In this document: piece after piece, positions 1 to 7,852 of the stretch
Position numbering within the stretch: position 1 is the first letter of the stretch
Layout: each line of letters begins with the position of its first letter
Assembly: GCF_022844445.1 (NCBI RefSeq)
Contig: NZ_JALHLS010000008.1
Coordinates: 1-64,000 of the forward strand
Reading direction: 5' to 3'
DNA length: 64,000 bases
Source of the DNA: Hyphomonas sp.
GTDB lineage: Bacteria > Pseudomonadota > Alphaproteobacteria > Caulobacterales > Hyphomonadaceae
Notes under the pieces: model-generated
Seen by the model: the letters and a program-made list of their open reading frames with translations, nothing else
Databases searched by the model: none
Told to the model about the DNA's origin: nothing
Position numbers and translations under genes: made by a program

Positions 1-43
1 GTGCCGCGATGCCGCGCAGGGCCTGGATGGACTGGAGCTTCAT
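1..43 (-). CDS. Acyltransferase 3 family protein, N-terminal fragment
   Basis: Only the first 14 codons lie in the window; the rest is beyond the left edge. The reverse strand reads ATG at 43-41 and then MKLQSIQALRGIAA. The IQALRGIAA string at the extreme N-terminus is the hallmark opening of membrane acyltransferase 3 (OafA/NodX/ExoZ-type) proteins, where it leads into the first membrane helix. Such proteins acylate exported glycans or lipids. The identification rests on this short motif alone, so the family is likely but the substrate is unknown. The gene is divergent from the small membrane protein that follows. Confidence 0.6.
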   Translation of the reverse strand, partial: MKLQSIQALRGIAA

Positions 44-153
44 TCCGTCAATTCCAGCCTCTGCAGCGACGCAACCCAAAATCCCATCCGGTGTAGCAAT
101 CGGGCAACGGTGTTGCCAGACTTTCGACACAGGTGGGCAGTAAACGTTGTTGC

Positions 154-525
154 ATGAATCCTGCAGCCCAGATCCAGACCATGTCCACCGAACCCCATCC
201 TGCGGCCCCGCCGCCCGTCACCTACCCTCCGCCGATGGCCATCCGGTCTCTGCGCAAGGGCGTGAATGTGGCCTACCGCCAGGGCCTCGCCGTGACTGGC
301 ATGGGTCTGCTTGTGCTGTCGGGACCGGTGAGCATCGCGGCGCCCTTCCTGCCGGTTGGCCTGCCGATGGCGGTGGTCGGCGCCGTGCTGCTGGGCCGCA
401 ACGCGGTCTGGGCCCGCCGCTGGATGGAGAGCGTGCTGGCGCGTCATCCGCGCGTTGAGCGCCTGGCGCCGGATTGGTTGATGACGCAGGTCTTCGGCCG
501 CAAGAAGCGCGCGTTCACGGACTGA
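154..525 (+). CDS. Small membrane protein, unknown function
   Basis: Encodes about 123 residues. A Pro-rich N-terminus is followed by a hydrophobic region holding two close membrane segments (GMGLLVLSGPVSIAAPFLPV and then LPMAVVGAVLL) and a basic C-terminal tail. The frame is open from GTG 133. ATG 154 or ATG 181 are alternative starts, and none has a clear ribosome binding site. Arg-rich, helical C-termini after a short hydrophobic hairpin are seen in small inner-membrane proteins of alphaproteobacteria, but I do not recognise a characterised family. The gene stands alone, 103 bases before the amidohydrolase pair. Confidence 0.6.
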   Translation: MNPAAQIQTMSTEPHPAAPPPVTYPPPMAIRSLRKGVNVAYRQGLAVTGMGLLVLSGPVSIAAPFLPVGLPMAVVGAVLLGRNAVWARRWMESVLARHPRVERLAPDWLMTQVFGRKKRAFTD

Positions 526-628
526 GCGCGCGCGGCGTGCCGCTGAATCGGAATTGACGCCGTTTGCTCCCTTGCCAAGCACGAAGAACGCCGCACACAT
601 ATCCGTTTGAGAGACATGCGGGGCTGCA

Positions 629-2035
629 ATGCAATTCAGAAAACTCTGCCTGATCGCGGTGGCCGGGCTCGCGCTGACCGCCTGCGAGGCACCGGCCAGC
701 CGGAAGGACAAGGACACGCCCGAATCCTTGGCGGCCAATCCGTTTCCGTCGACCTACAAGCCGTACCCGTCGCAAACGATGCTGATTGCCAATGCCACCG
801 TCATCGACGGCAAGGGCGGGCTGATCGAGAACGGCGGGGTGCTGGTCGAGGGCGGCAAAATCAAGGCCGTCGGCAAGGACCTGACGGCGCCGGAAGGTGC
901 TGTCACGATCGACGCCAAGGGCAAGTGGGTCACGCCCGGCATTATCGACAATCACAGCCACCTCGGCGCGTACCCTTCGCCGGGGGTCGACTCCCACGGT
1001 GACGGCAACGAGATTTCGGGGCCGGTGACCGCCGAGGTCTGGGTTGAGCATTCGATCTGGCCGCAGGATCCGGGTTTTGCCCGCGCGCTGGCCGGCGGCA
1101 TCACCTCGCTGCAAATCCTTCCGGGAAGTGCGAACCTGTTCGGCGGCCGGGGCGTCACGCTTAAGAATGTGCCCGCGCGCACGGTGCAGGCGATGAAGTT
1201 TCCGGATGCGCCCTACACGCTGAAGATGGCGTGCGGCGAAAATCCGAAGCGCGTCTACGGATATGGCGGCGGCTCGACGCCGGGCGGCGCGCCTTACTCG
1301 CGCATGGGCAATGTTGCCGGATACCGCGATGCCTGGATCAAGGCGGCCGACTACAAGAAACAGATGGACAACGCCGCCAATGGCGGCGGCGAACCGCCGA
1401 AGCGCGACCTTGAACTGGAAACGCTGGCGGGCGTCCTGAACGGCGACATACTTGTCCATATGCACTGTTACCGCGCCGACGAGATGGCCCAGATCCTGGA
1501 TATCTCTAACGAGTTCGGCTACAAGGTTACGGCCTTCCACCATGCGGTCGAGAGCTACAAGATCGCCGACAAGCTAGCCGAGTATGGCGCGTGTTCGTCG
1601 ATGTGGGCGGACTGGTGGGGCTTCAAGATGGAAGCGTATGACGGCATCCCGGAAAACATCCCGCTCGTGCACAATGCCGGTGCCTGCGCCATCGTGCATT
1701 CGGACAGTGATATCGGCATCCAGCGGCTCAACCAGGAAGCTGCGAAGGCCTGGGCGGATGGTAAGCGTATCGGGATCGATGTGCCGATCGAGGTTGCCTG
1801 GCAGTGGCTGTCGCTGAACCCGGCCAAGTCCCTTGGCATTGATGACAAGACCGGCAGCCTCGAGCCGGGCAAGATGGCCGATGTGGTCATCTGGTCCGGC
1901 AACCCGTTCAGCAGCTATGCCAAGGCGGAAAAAGTCTTCATCGACGGTGCCCAGATGTTTGATCGCGACGACCCAGCCCTCCAGGCCGTCATGGATTTCG
2001 AACTTGGCCAACCCGGCGAAGGAGACCGCAAATGA
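629..2035 (+). CDS. Amidohydrolase lipoprotein, catalytic-type
   Basis: A 468-residue protein with a lipoprotein signal (lipobox LTAC, Cys19), so it is probably anchored in the envelope. The body is an amidohydrolase-superfamily TIM barrel of the imidazolonepropionase-like group. An N-terminal beta-sandwich strand leads to VTPGIIDNHSHLG with the metal-binding HxH (His109, His111). Further ligand-type residues are in VHMHC (His277, His279), FHHA (His304/305) and HSDSD (His357, Asp359). The ligand set looks complete, so it should be a metal-dependent hydrolase, possibly on dipeptides or cyclic amides; the substrate cannot be read from sequence. The stop overlaps the next gene by ATGA, so the two are co-translated. 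Confidence 0.85.
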   Translation: MQFRKLCLIAVAGLALTACEAPASRKDKDTPESLAANPFPSTYKPYPSQTMLIANATVIDGKGGLIENGGVLVEGGKIKAVGKDLTAPEGAVTIDAKGKWVTPGIIDNHSHLGAYPSPGVDSHGDGNEISGPVTAEVWVEHSIWPQDPGFARALAGGITSLQILPGSANLFGGRGVTLKNVPARTVQAMKFPDAPYTLKMACGENPKRVYGYGGGSTPGGAPYSRMGNVAGYRDAWIKAADYKKQMDNAANGGGEPPKRDLELETLAGVLNGDILVHMHCYRADEMAQILDISNEFGYKVTAFHHAVESYKIADKLAEYGACSSMWADWWGFKMEAYDGIPENIPLVHNAGACAIVHSDSDIGIQRLNQEAAKAWADGKRIGIDVPIEVAWQWLSLNPAKSLGIDDKTGSLEPGKMADVVIWSGNPFSSYAKAEKVFIDGAQMFDRDDPALQAVMDFELGQPGEGDRK

Positions 2036-3297
2036 TCCGCCGCCTCATTCTCAGCTTCGCTGTGCTGAGCGCAGCTTCCGTTGCCGCCGCCCAGCCAGTG
2101 GCCGTCTATGGCAAGAACGTCTGGACGGGCACCGCGCAGGGCACGATCACCGATGGCGTCGTGGTCATCGACAACGGCCGCATCGTCGCAGTCGGCCCCG
2201 CGTCCACGCGCGTTCCGGCGGGCGCCACAGAAGTGCGCGCCGAATGGGTGACGCCCGGCCTGATCTCGGCGTTCTCACGCACCGGACTGTCGGAAGTCAG
2301 CGGTGTAGACGATACCAATGATGCCGGTGCCGGCAGCTCGGCGTTTTCGGCGGCGCTGGATGCCGCGGACGGGTTCAACCCCGATGCCACCCCCATTGCA
2401 GTGACCCGGCTGGCGGGTTTCACCCGCATCGCAGTTGCGCCGCAGGCCAGTTCCAAACTGTTTGGCGGCCAGGGATTTCTGGCAGAGACAAGCGGCTTGC
2501 CCGGCAGCGTCTTCCGCGAGCGCGCCTTCAGCTTCATCGTGCTCGGCGAATCCGGCGCAAACCTGTCGGGCGGCTCACGTCCGGCCGCCTGGGCGGCGCT
2601 GCGCGGCGCGTTCGATGACGTGCGCTTCTTTGGCGCGCGCTTCATGACCCATAGTGAAGGCAACGTCCTCACGCGGATGGACGCGCAGGCGTTGATGGCC
2701 GCCGTGAAAGGCGACCAGCTGATCGTGTTCCAGGCCAGCCGCGCCAGCGACCTTGAGGCCATCATGGACTTCAAGGAGCAGAACCCGTCGCTGCGGATTG
2801 CCATTGTTGGCGCAGACGAGGGCTGGCGGGTGGCGCGCCGTCTGGCAGCGCTGGAGATTCCGGTCATCGTCGACGCATTCTCGAATCTGCCGGCGAGTTT
2901 CTCTCAGCTGGCCTCGACCGCCGAGAACGCCAAGCGCCTGTCGGAAGCGGGCGTCACGGTCGCCATCGTGAACCTCGACAATGATAGCCATCTGGCGCGT
3001 CTTGCGACGCAGATTGCCGGAAATGCCGTGGCCAACGGCATGTCCTTCGACGCTGCGATGCGGTCGCTGACCACCGCACCGGCCGAGATCTTCGGCATGA
3101 GCGGCCTGGGCACTCTGGCACCGGGCGGACGCGCGGATGTCGTGGCCTGGGACGGCGATCCGCTGGAAGTCACCTCGGCGCCGCAGGCAGTCTATATCGA
3201 CGGCGAATCCCAGCCGATGGAATCGCGCCAGACCAAGCTGAGAGACCGCTACCGCACGCTCGACGAAAGCCAGCGGCCGCTCGCCTTCCGCCGCTGA
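2032..3297 (+). CDS. Amidohydrolase-like protein lacking metal ligands
   Basis: A 421-residue exported protein (signal peptide about residues 1-20, ending AAAQP) starting in a 4-base ATGA overlap with the preceding amidohydrolase. The fold signatures persist: GRIVAVGP, EWVTPGLIS, and the C-terminal LAPGGRADVVAWDGDP composite-domain return. The metal-binding HxH after VTPG is replaced (Phe81 and Arg83), the VHMH equivalent is VFQA, and HSDSD has become NLDND. Only the Asp survives. It is therefore probably a pseudoenzyme or regulatory/structural partner of the upstream enzyme rather than an independent hydrolase. Assignment to the superfamily is secure; the loss of activity is inferred. Confidence 0.85.
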   Translation: MIRRLILSFAVLSAASVAAAQPVAVYGKNVWTGTAQGTITDGVVVIDNGRIVAVGPASTRVPAGATEVRAEWVTPGLISAFSRTGLSEVSGVDDTNDAGAGSSAFSAALDAADGFNPDATPIAVTRLAGFTRIAVAPQASSKLFGGQGFLAETSGLPGSVFRERAFSFIVLGESGANLSGGSRPAAWAALRGAFDDVRFFGARFMTHSEGNVLTRMDAQALMAAVKGDQLIVFQASRASDLEAIMDFKEQNPSLRIAIVGADEGWRVARRLAALEIPVIVDAFSNLPASFSQLASTAENAKRLSEAGVTVAIVNLDNDSHLARLATQIAGNAVANGMSFDAAMRSLTTAPAEIFGMSGLGTLAPGGRADVVAWDGDPLEVTSAPQAVYIDGESQPMESRQTKLRDRYRTLDESQRPLAFRR

Positions 3298-3303
3298 CGC
3301 GGG

Positions 3304-4065
3304 ATGCGGCCGGCCGGCACCGAACCGGAAGCTCAGGAAGCGCGTCTCGCGACGATGGTGCTTTCGGCCCTGTTCTGGAGCCTGCTTGCGTTCAACGCGC
3401 TGATCTTCCTTGGAAGTGAACTGGCGGGCCTCCACGAGACCTTCATGCCGGCCGCCACGGCGTTCTGGCTGCCCTGGTGGGACATGAACCATCCCCTCTC
3501 GGGGGTCTACATGGCGGTCATGCTTGGCCTTGGATCGCTGATCATGTGGCAGCACCTGCGGCTGAAACGCGTCGACAGGGCGGCGCTTGGTTTCGGCGAG
3601 GTCAACGCTCTGGCCCTGGGCGCAGTTGCGGCGGCGGTGGTCATCGACCTCTTCGCCTGGGAGCTCATCGCGCACCTCACGGTGTCGGTGGGTCCGGGCG
3701 AAGCGGCGCTCGGCGAGCGGGAAGACTATGCCTATGCGGTTTCGCTGGACCACATGCCGGGCGAAGTGCTGTGGACCATCGTTACGGCTCCGATCTTCGA
3801 GGAGATGGCCTTTCGCGGCCTGTTTCTCGGCTGTCTGCTGGCGCGGGGCTGGAACCCGTGGATCGCCATTGGCGTAACGGCGGCCGCCTTCGCTTCGATC
3901 CATGGCCAGTATTACCTCCCTGGCTTGCTGTCAGTGTTTGTAGGGGGATTGCTCTTCGGGGCGCTCCGGGTGCTCACGGGCGGGCTCGCGGCCCCGATCA
4001 TGGCGCACATGACAATGAACGCCTGGGTGGTCTTCGATGAGTGGACGGCGTTGACCAGCGCCTGA
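3304..4065 (+). CDS. CPBP family intramembrane metalloprotease
   Basis: A 253-residue polytopic membrane protein starting 6 bases after the amidohydrolase pair, so it is likely in the same operon. The family motifs are visible: EEMAFRG (EExxxR, motif 1), FASIH (FxxxH, motif 2) and a C-terminal AHMTMN (HxxxN). These Glu and His residues form the active site of Rce1-like/CPBP (Abi) proteases, which cleave within or near the membrane. Bacterial members act in bacteriocin immunity, prenyl-protein-like processing or unknown roles. The substrate is not evident. A second, unrelated-looking CPBP gene lies at 58433. Confidence 0.85.
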   Translation: MRPAGTEPEAQEARLATMVLSALFWSLLAFNALIFLGSELAGLHETFMPAATAFWLPWWDMNHPLSGVYMAVMLGLGSLIMWQHLRLKRVDRAALGFGEVNALALGAVAAAVVIDLFAWELIAHLTVSVGPGEAALGEREDYAYAVSLDHMPGEVLWTIVTAPIFEEMAFRGLFLGCLLARGWNPWIAIGVTAAAFASIHGQYYLPGLLSVFVGGLLFGALRVLTGGLAAPIMAHMTMNAWVVFDEWTALTSA

Positions 4066-4164
4066 ACCGGTCGGTGCGGATTACGAAAATTTCAATCAGC
4101 CGCCGGCTCCGTCGCTGCAGCTTGTTCAACTCCCGTAAATACTTCGATCCCCAGTCTGGCCCCG

Positions 4165-4198
4165 TGTGCGGAAGGTCGTTTGCCTGTTCTTCCGCACA
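4165..4198. repeat. Inverted repeat in the 4066-4281 intergenic region
   Basis: TGTGCGGAAG (4165-4174) and CTTCCGCACA (4189-4198) form a perfect 10-bp stem with a 14-base loop. No T-run follows, so it is not a clear terminator. It lies 84 bases before the next gene and could be an RNA hairpin or an operator. Confidence 0.4.
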
Positions 4199-4281
4199 GG
4201 GCCGGTTTCGCCGCCGGCAATGTTGCCGCATAGCTGCCGCAATCGAAAGCAAAGTAACGGCGCCGGCCTAGGGGTAGAGTG

Positions 4282-5013
4282 ATGTTGGTTGCCTTCCTGA
4301 TTTCCCTCGCGATGGCGACCGGATCCGGCCCGATGCATGCCGCCCTTGAGGCGACCGAGGCGCCGGAAACCCTGCGCGCCGCCTTCACGGTGGAACTCGT
4401 CTCCAATTCTTCCCGCCAGACTTTTTTCTTCGATCCGCGCCTGCCGGCCGGTGCGCGCTGGGTCGCGGTCGAGCGCCAGGGCCATGATCCGGAGCTCGAC
4501 CAGGTGGCGGCCAGCTGGGCCGCAGAATCGGCACCGGACGGGCGGCTTTTCCCGGATGACCTGCGCGAAAGTCTTGGCTCACAGGTGGAAGTGAACACCG
4601 ATGGCGACGCCTGGCGCCTCAGCTTCAAGCATCACCCGAACTATAACGACACCGAGTTCGACGTCTGGGCTGCCGAGCGCCTGAAAGCGACGGCCTGGCT
4701 CGACCCAGTCGGAGAGCGGTTCCAGCGGATCGATTATTCGCTGCCCAGGCCCGTCAAGGGCCCGTCGGGCGGCAAGCTCACGCGCTATGAGCAGAGCTAT
4801 GAGCTGAAGACAGAGCCACGCTGGGGCTTTTCCTACGTATCGGGCTTCACCATCGATCTGGAAGCGAAGGCCGCGTTCAAGCGGATCGAGCGCCGCTTCG
4901 AGGCGAAGGTGACGGACGTCTACTTCTTCTTTGCCAGTACGGACGCCGAGGCGCAGTATGATGCCCGGCGCGCTGCCGGGCTACAGATGGCCTCTGGACC
5001 GGGGTCGCCGTAG
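4282..5013 (+). CDS. Secreted protein of unknown function
   Basis: About 243 residues with an N-terminal hydrophobic segment (MLVAFLISLAMATG) that looks like a signal peptide. The mature part is rich in Asp, Glu, Phe and aromatic beta-type segments (FTVELVSNSSRQTFFFDP, WRLSFKHHPNYNDTEFDVWA, DYSLPRPVKGPSGG). The start is ambiguous between GTG 4279 and ATG 4282. Composition suggests a soluble periplasmic beta protein. I do not recognise a family. It precedes the DUF1489 gene by 16 bases on the same strand. Confidence 0.65.
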   Translation: MLVAFLISLAMATGSGPMHAALEATEAPETLRAAFTVELVSNSSRQTFFFDPRLPAGARWVAVERQGHDPELDQVAASWAAESAPDGRLFPDDLRESLGSQVEVNTDGDAWRLSFKHHPNYNDTEFDVWAAERLKATAWLDPVGERFQRIDYSLPRPVKGPSGGKLTRYEQSYELKTEPRWGFSYVSGFTIDLEAKAAFKRIERRFEAKVTDVYFFFASTDAEAQYDARRAAGLQMASGPGSP

Positions 5014-5029
5014 CGCTAGACTCGGCGCC

Positions 5030-5446
5030 ATGACGATTCACATGGTGAAACTCTGCGTCGGCGCCGAGGATATCGACGACTTGGCCGACTGGCAGAAGCG
5101 CCAGATGCAGACACTGCCGCACCCTTTGCACCACACGCGGATGGCGCCGAAGCGGGCCGAGGAAATGCTGGACGGCGGCTCGATCTACTGGGTGATCAAG
5201 CGGGCGATCCGGGTGCGTCAGCGCATCATCGACATCCGCTCAGCCCCTGACGAAGACGGCAAGGCCATGTGCGAACTGGTGTTCGACCCCGAACTGGTGC
5301 GCACCTACGCCCAACCAAAACGCCCGTTCCAGGGGTGGCGCTACCTGAAGCCGGGCGAGGCGCCGCGCGACTTGAAGTCCGGCGAGGCTGCGGTGGACCT
5401 GCCGCCGAGCCTGGACGCGGCCCTCAAGGACGCGGGTGTCTGGTAG
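5030..5446 (+). CDS. DUF1489 family protein
   Basis: A 138-residue cytoplasmic protein with the features I associate with DUF1489: MTIHMVKLCVG at the N-terminus, HTRMAPKRAEEMLDGGSIYW in the middle, then RVRQRIIDIR and a C-terminal FQGWRYLKPGEAPRDL. The family is nearly confined to alphaproteobacteria and its function is not known to me. ATG 5030 is preferred over upstream in-frame codons because the conserved block begins exactly there and the extra N-terminal residues of the longer frame are Arg/Pro-rich and unconserved in character. It lies 16 bases after the preceding secreted protein. Confidence 0.85.
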   Translation: MTIHMVKLCVGAEDIDDLADWQKRQMQTLPHPLHHTRMAPKRAEEMLDGGSIYWVIKRAIRVRQRIIDIRSAPDEDGKAMCELVFDPELVRTYAQPKRPFQGWRYLKPGEAPRDLKSGEAAVDLPPSLDAALKDAGVW

Positions 5447-5530
5447 CGGCGGGTTTCGCGTGCCGGGATTGTCCGGTTGACCCGATCTTCCCTGTTCTTA
5501 CGCCTTACAAAGTGTGAGGGGGACATCGAC

Positions 5531-6649
5531 ATGAAAACCTTGGTTTATGGGCTGCTGGCCGCATCCTTGTGCAGCTGCGCGACGCCCCGGGCGACCGCGC
5601 CGATCACGCGTGACACCATGGCCTATTCCGCAGAGGTTGCCCGGGCGCAGCAGGAACAGCTGCTGTTGAACATCGTGCGGCTGCGCTACAATGACCCCGT
5701 CAGCTTTGTGGAAATCGAGCGGATGACGACCGAGGACAATCGGTCGCTCGGCCTCGGACTTGCCTCGGCGATCGGACTGGATGACGGCCCGTTCAACGAG
5801 GTTCTGGGCGGGGACGCGGCGGTGAGCCGGTCAGAGACGCCCACGGCGATCTACAATGTGCTGCGCGGTTCGGCCTATGCGCAGCAGCTGCTGCAGCCGG
5901 TCTCGCCGGAATCGATCTTCCTGCTCAGCCAGTCCGGCTGGAGCGTCGAACGGCTGCTGCTGTGCTGTGTGGCTCGCATCGGTGATCTCGACAATGCCCG
6001 CTCCGCCGCTGGCCCGACGCCGGAAATGCTCCCGGACAACACGAACTTCCGCGAACTGGCACGCCTTATGCGGCGCCTGCAGCTGTCCGGCGATCTGCTG
6101 GTACAGGTGTTCAATGACAAGGACGGCGTGCCGCCCCGGGTGGTTGTGACATGGCATGCGGGCGGCGAGGATGGCGAGGCGCTGGCGGCGATGTTCAAGG
6201 CGCACGACGTGGCGGCCGCGTTCATACAGGAAGCGGATCTGTACTCGGCGGAACTCGCGACCCGCAGCGAGCGCAAGGGCGACGCGCCCCTCAGGGGCCG
6301 CAGCATCCTCGGCATGCTGGCAGCCCTCTCGCACACGGTCGATGTGCCGCCGGAACATGCAGGGCTTGTGATGCAGACCAGCGGAGGAACGCCGGGCGTG
6401 CCGCGCACGGCCTGCTCGGCCGGCCAGCCCTGGAGCGACGTGATCGGCGACTACTTCACCGTGAACTGGTCCCGCCAGAAGCCCGAACGTGCCTCGGTGG
6501 CCATTCCCTACCGGGGTGTCTGGTTCTACGTGGATGACAGCTGCCGCCATTCAAAGTCGACCCTCGACCTGATCGGCCATCTCTATGCCCTCCAGGCCGG
6601 CCTGAACGGAGCCGGGGCGCGCGATACGCTGTTGCTGATCGGCGGCTGA
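5531..6649 (+). CDS. Putative lipoprotein, unknown function
   Basis: A 372-residue protein beginning MKTLVYGLLAASLCSCATPR, a lipoprotein signal with the probable acylated Cys16. The mature protein starts with ARAQQEQLLLNIVRLRYND, a helical region that is recognisable in uncharacterised proteobacterial lipoproteins. It continues with mixed alpha/beta sequence and a C-terminal SVAIPYRGVWFYVDDSC and LYALQAG segment. The start at ATG 5531 is chosen because it gives the signal peptide directly; the longer frame adds 18 charged residues. No enzymatic motif was found. It stands alone, 84 bases after DUF1489. Confidence 0.7.
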   Translation: MKTLVYGLLAASLCSCATPRATAPITRDTMAYSAEVARAQQEQLLLNIVRLRYNDPVSFVEIERMTTEDNRSLGLGLASAIGLDDGPFNEVLGGDAAVSRSETPTAIYNVLRGSAYAQQLLQPVSPESIFLLSQSGWSVERLLLCCVARIGDLDNARSAAGPTPEMLPDNTNFRELARLMRRLQLSGDLLVQVFNDKDGVPPRVVVTWHAGGEDGEALAAMFKAHDVAAAFIQEADLYSAELATRSERKGDAPLRGRSILGMLAALSHTVDVPPEHAGLVMQTSGGTPGVPRTACSAGQPWSDVIGDYFTVNWSRQKPERASVAIPYRGVWFYVDDSCRHSKSTLDLIGHLYALQAGLNGAGARDTLLLIGG

Positions 6650-6731
6650 CTGCGCCCGCAGGGCATTGAAAAAGGGCGCGGGCTGGTGGAAACAGTCCGC
6701 GTCCATCGCCGCTTCCTGAAAGGTCCCGCGC

Positions 6732-6965
6732 ATGCCCCAGTTCGACATGATCCTCCTCACGCCGCAGCAGGCCGAAGGCGCCAACATAGTCGAGCACAGG
6801 GCCGGTGCGCCCGTGCATGAGGGCGGCGGAGACGAGACCTATCGCTGCGGCGGCTGCAAGACCAAGCTGCTGGTCAACGTCCATCACCACGATGCCCACG
6901 GCGTGATCATCAAGTGCGGCAAGTGCGGAAAGATCAACACAGAGCCGCATCACCATCACCATTGA
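6732..6965 (+). CDS. Small zinc-ribbon protein with a natural C-terminal His5 tail
   Basis: A 77-residue protein with two CxxC knuckles (Cys39/Cys42 in CGGC and Cys62/Cys65 in CGKC), spaced as in a zinc ribbon. Between them is VHHHDAHG, and the C-terminus is EPHHHHH immediately before the stop. It therefore has a predicted structural zinc site plus two His clusters that could bind additional metal (Zn, Ni, Co, Cu). AAAGG lies 8 bases before ATG 6732. Function is unknown; RNA/DNA binding or metal storage are options. A sulfite-exporter-type gene follows after 59 bases. Confidence 0.75.
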   Translation: MPQFDMILLTPQQAEGANIVEHRAGAPVHEGGGDETYRCGGCKTKLLVNVHHHDAHGVIIKCGKCGKINTEPHHHHH

Positions 6966-7024
6966 ACGCCGCGAGGCCCGGCTGATCAATCGACAGCGCC
7001 CAACTTGGCCGCTAAGGCGGGCCC

Positions 7025-7849
7025 ATGGCTGATTTCCTTTCCCAGTACGGCGCGTTGATCCTGTGGTTGGCCCTGGCCGGGCTGTTCGCGGGTCTGGTCG
7101 CCGGATTGTTCGGTATCGGCGGCGGCGTGGTGATCGTGCCGACGCTGTTCTTCCTGTTGTCGCAGATGGGCTATTCGGAGACTGCGATGCATGTCGCCGT
7201 ATCGACGTCGCTGGCCACGATCGTCGTTACCTCCATCCAGAGCGCGCTGGCACACAACCGGCATGGCGCAGTGGACTGGCAGATCATCCGGACCTGGGCG
7301 CCGTGGATCATGGTGGGCTCGATCTGCGGCATCCTGGTGGCGGGTTACATGTCCAAACAGGTCATGCTCGCCGTGTTCGGTACGATCCTCGTGCTGTTCG
7401 CCGCGCAGTTCTATTTCGGGCGACCCAGTTGGAAACTGGCGGAACAGATGCCGGGGGGCGCCGCGCGCGCAGGACTTGGCGGGTTTGCCGGGGCAATCTC
7501 CGCCATCATGGGCATCGGCGGCGGCACGATCGGCGTGACGCTGATGACCGTCTGCGGCATGACCATCCACCGCGCTGTCGGCACGGCATCGGGCTGGGGC
7601 ATCGCTGTGGGACTGCCTGGGGCGATTGCGGCCATCATTGTCGGCTGGGGCCGCGGCGGCCTGCCGCCGCTGTCGGCGGGTTTCGTCAACCTGCCGGCCT
7701 TTGTCCTGATCGCGTTGGCCACCATGGTCATGGCGCCCATCGGCGCGTCACTCGCGCACCGTTTGAATGCTGAGCGGCTGCGCAAGTTGTTCGGCGTATT
7801 GCTGGCCATCGTCGCAGTACGGATGATCTGGCAGGCGATCAGCGCCTGA
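7025..7849 (+). CDS. TauE/SafE family anion exporter
   Basis: A 274-residue integral membrane protein built as two repeats of four helices. Each repeat carries the family glycine signature: GLFGIGGGVVIVPTLFFLL in the first half and IMGIGGGTIGVTLM in the second. Members of this family export sulfite, sulfoacetate or other organosulfur anions, but the substrate here is not shown by the context. The C-terminus is convergent with trkH, with only 3 bases between the stops. Confidence 0.88.
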   Translation: MADFLSQYGALILWLALAGLFAGLVAGLFGIGGGVVIVPTLFFLLSQMGYSETAMHVAVSTSLATIVVTSIQSALAHNRHGAVDWQIIRTWAPWIMVGSICGILVAGYMSKQVMLAVFGTILVLFAAQFYFGRPSWKLAEQMPGGAARAGLGGFAGAISAIMGIGGGTIGVTLMTVCGMTIHRAVGTASGWGIAVGLPGAIAAIIVGWGRGGLPPLSAGFVNLPAFVLIALATMVMAPIGASLAHRLNAERLRKLFGVLLAIVAVRMIWQAISA

Positions 7850-7852
7850 CGC

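Noticed and set aside
515-1543. A 342-codon minus-strand frame opposite the first amidohydrolase
   Set aside because: Shadow frame; Arg/Val-rich without recognisable domain.
2575-3903. A 442-codon minus-strand frame across the second amidohydrolase and the CPBP gene
   Set aside because: Opposite two real genes; no motif or ribosome binding site support.
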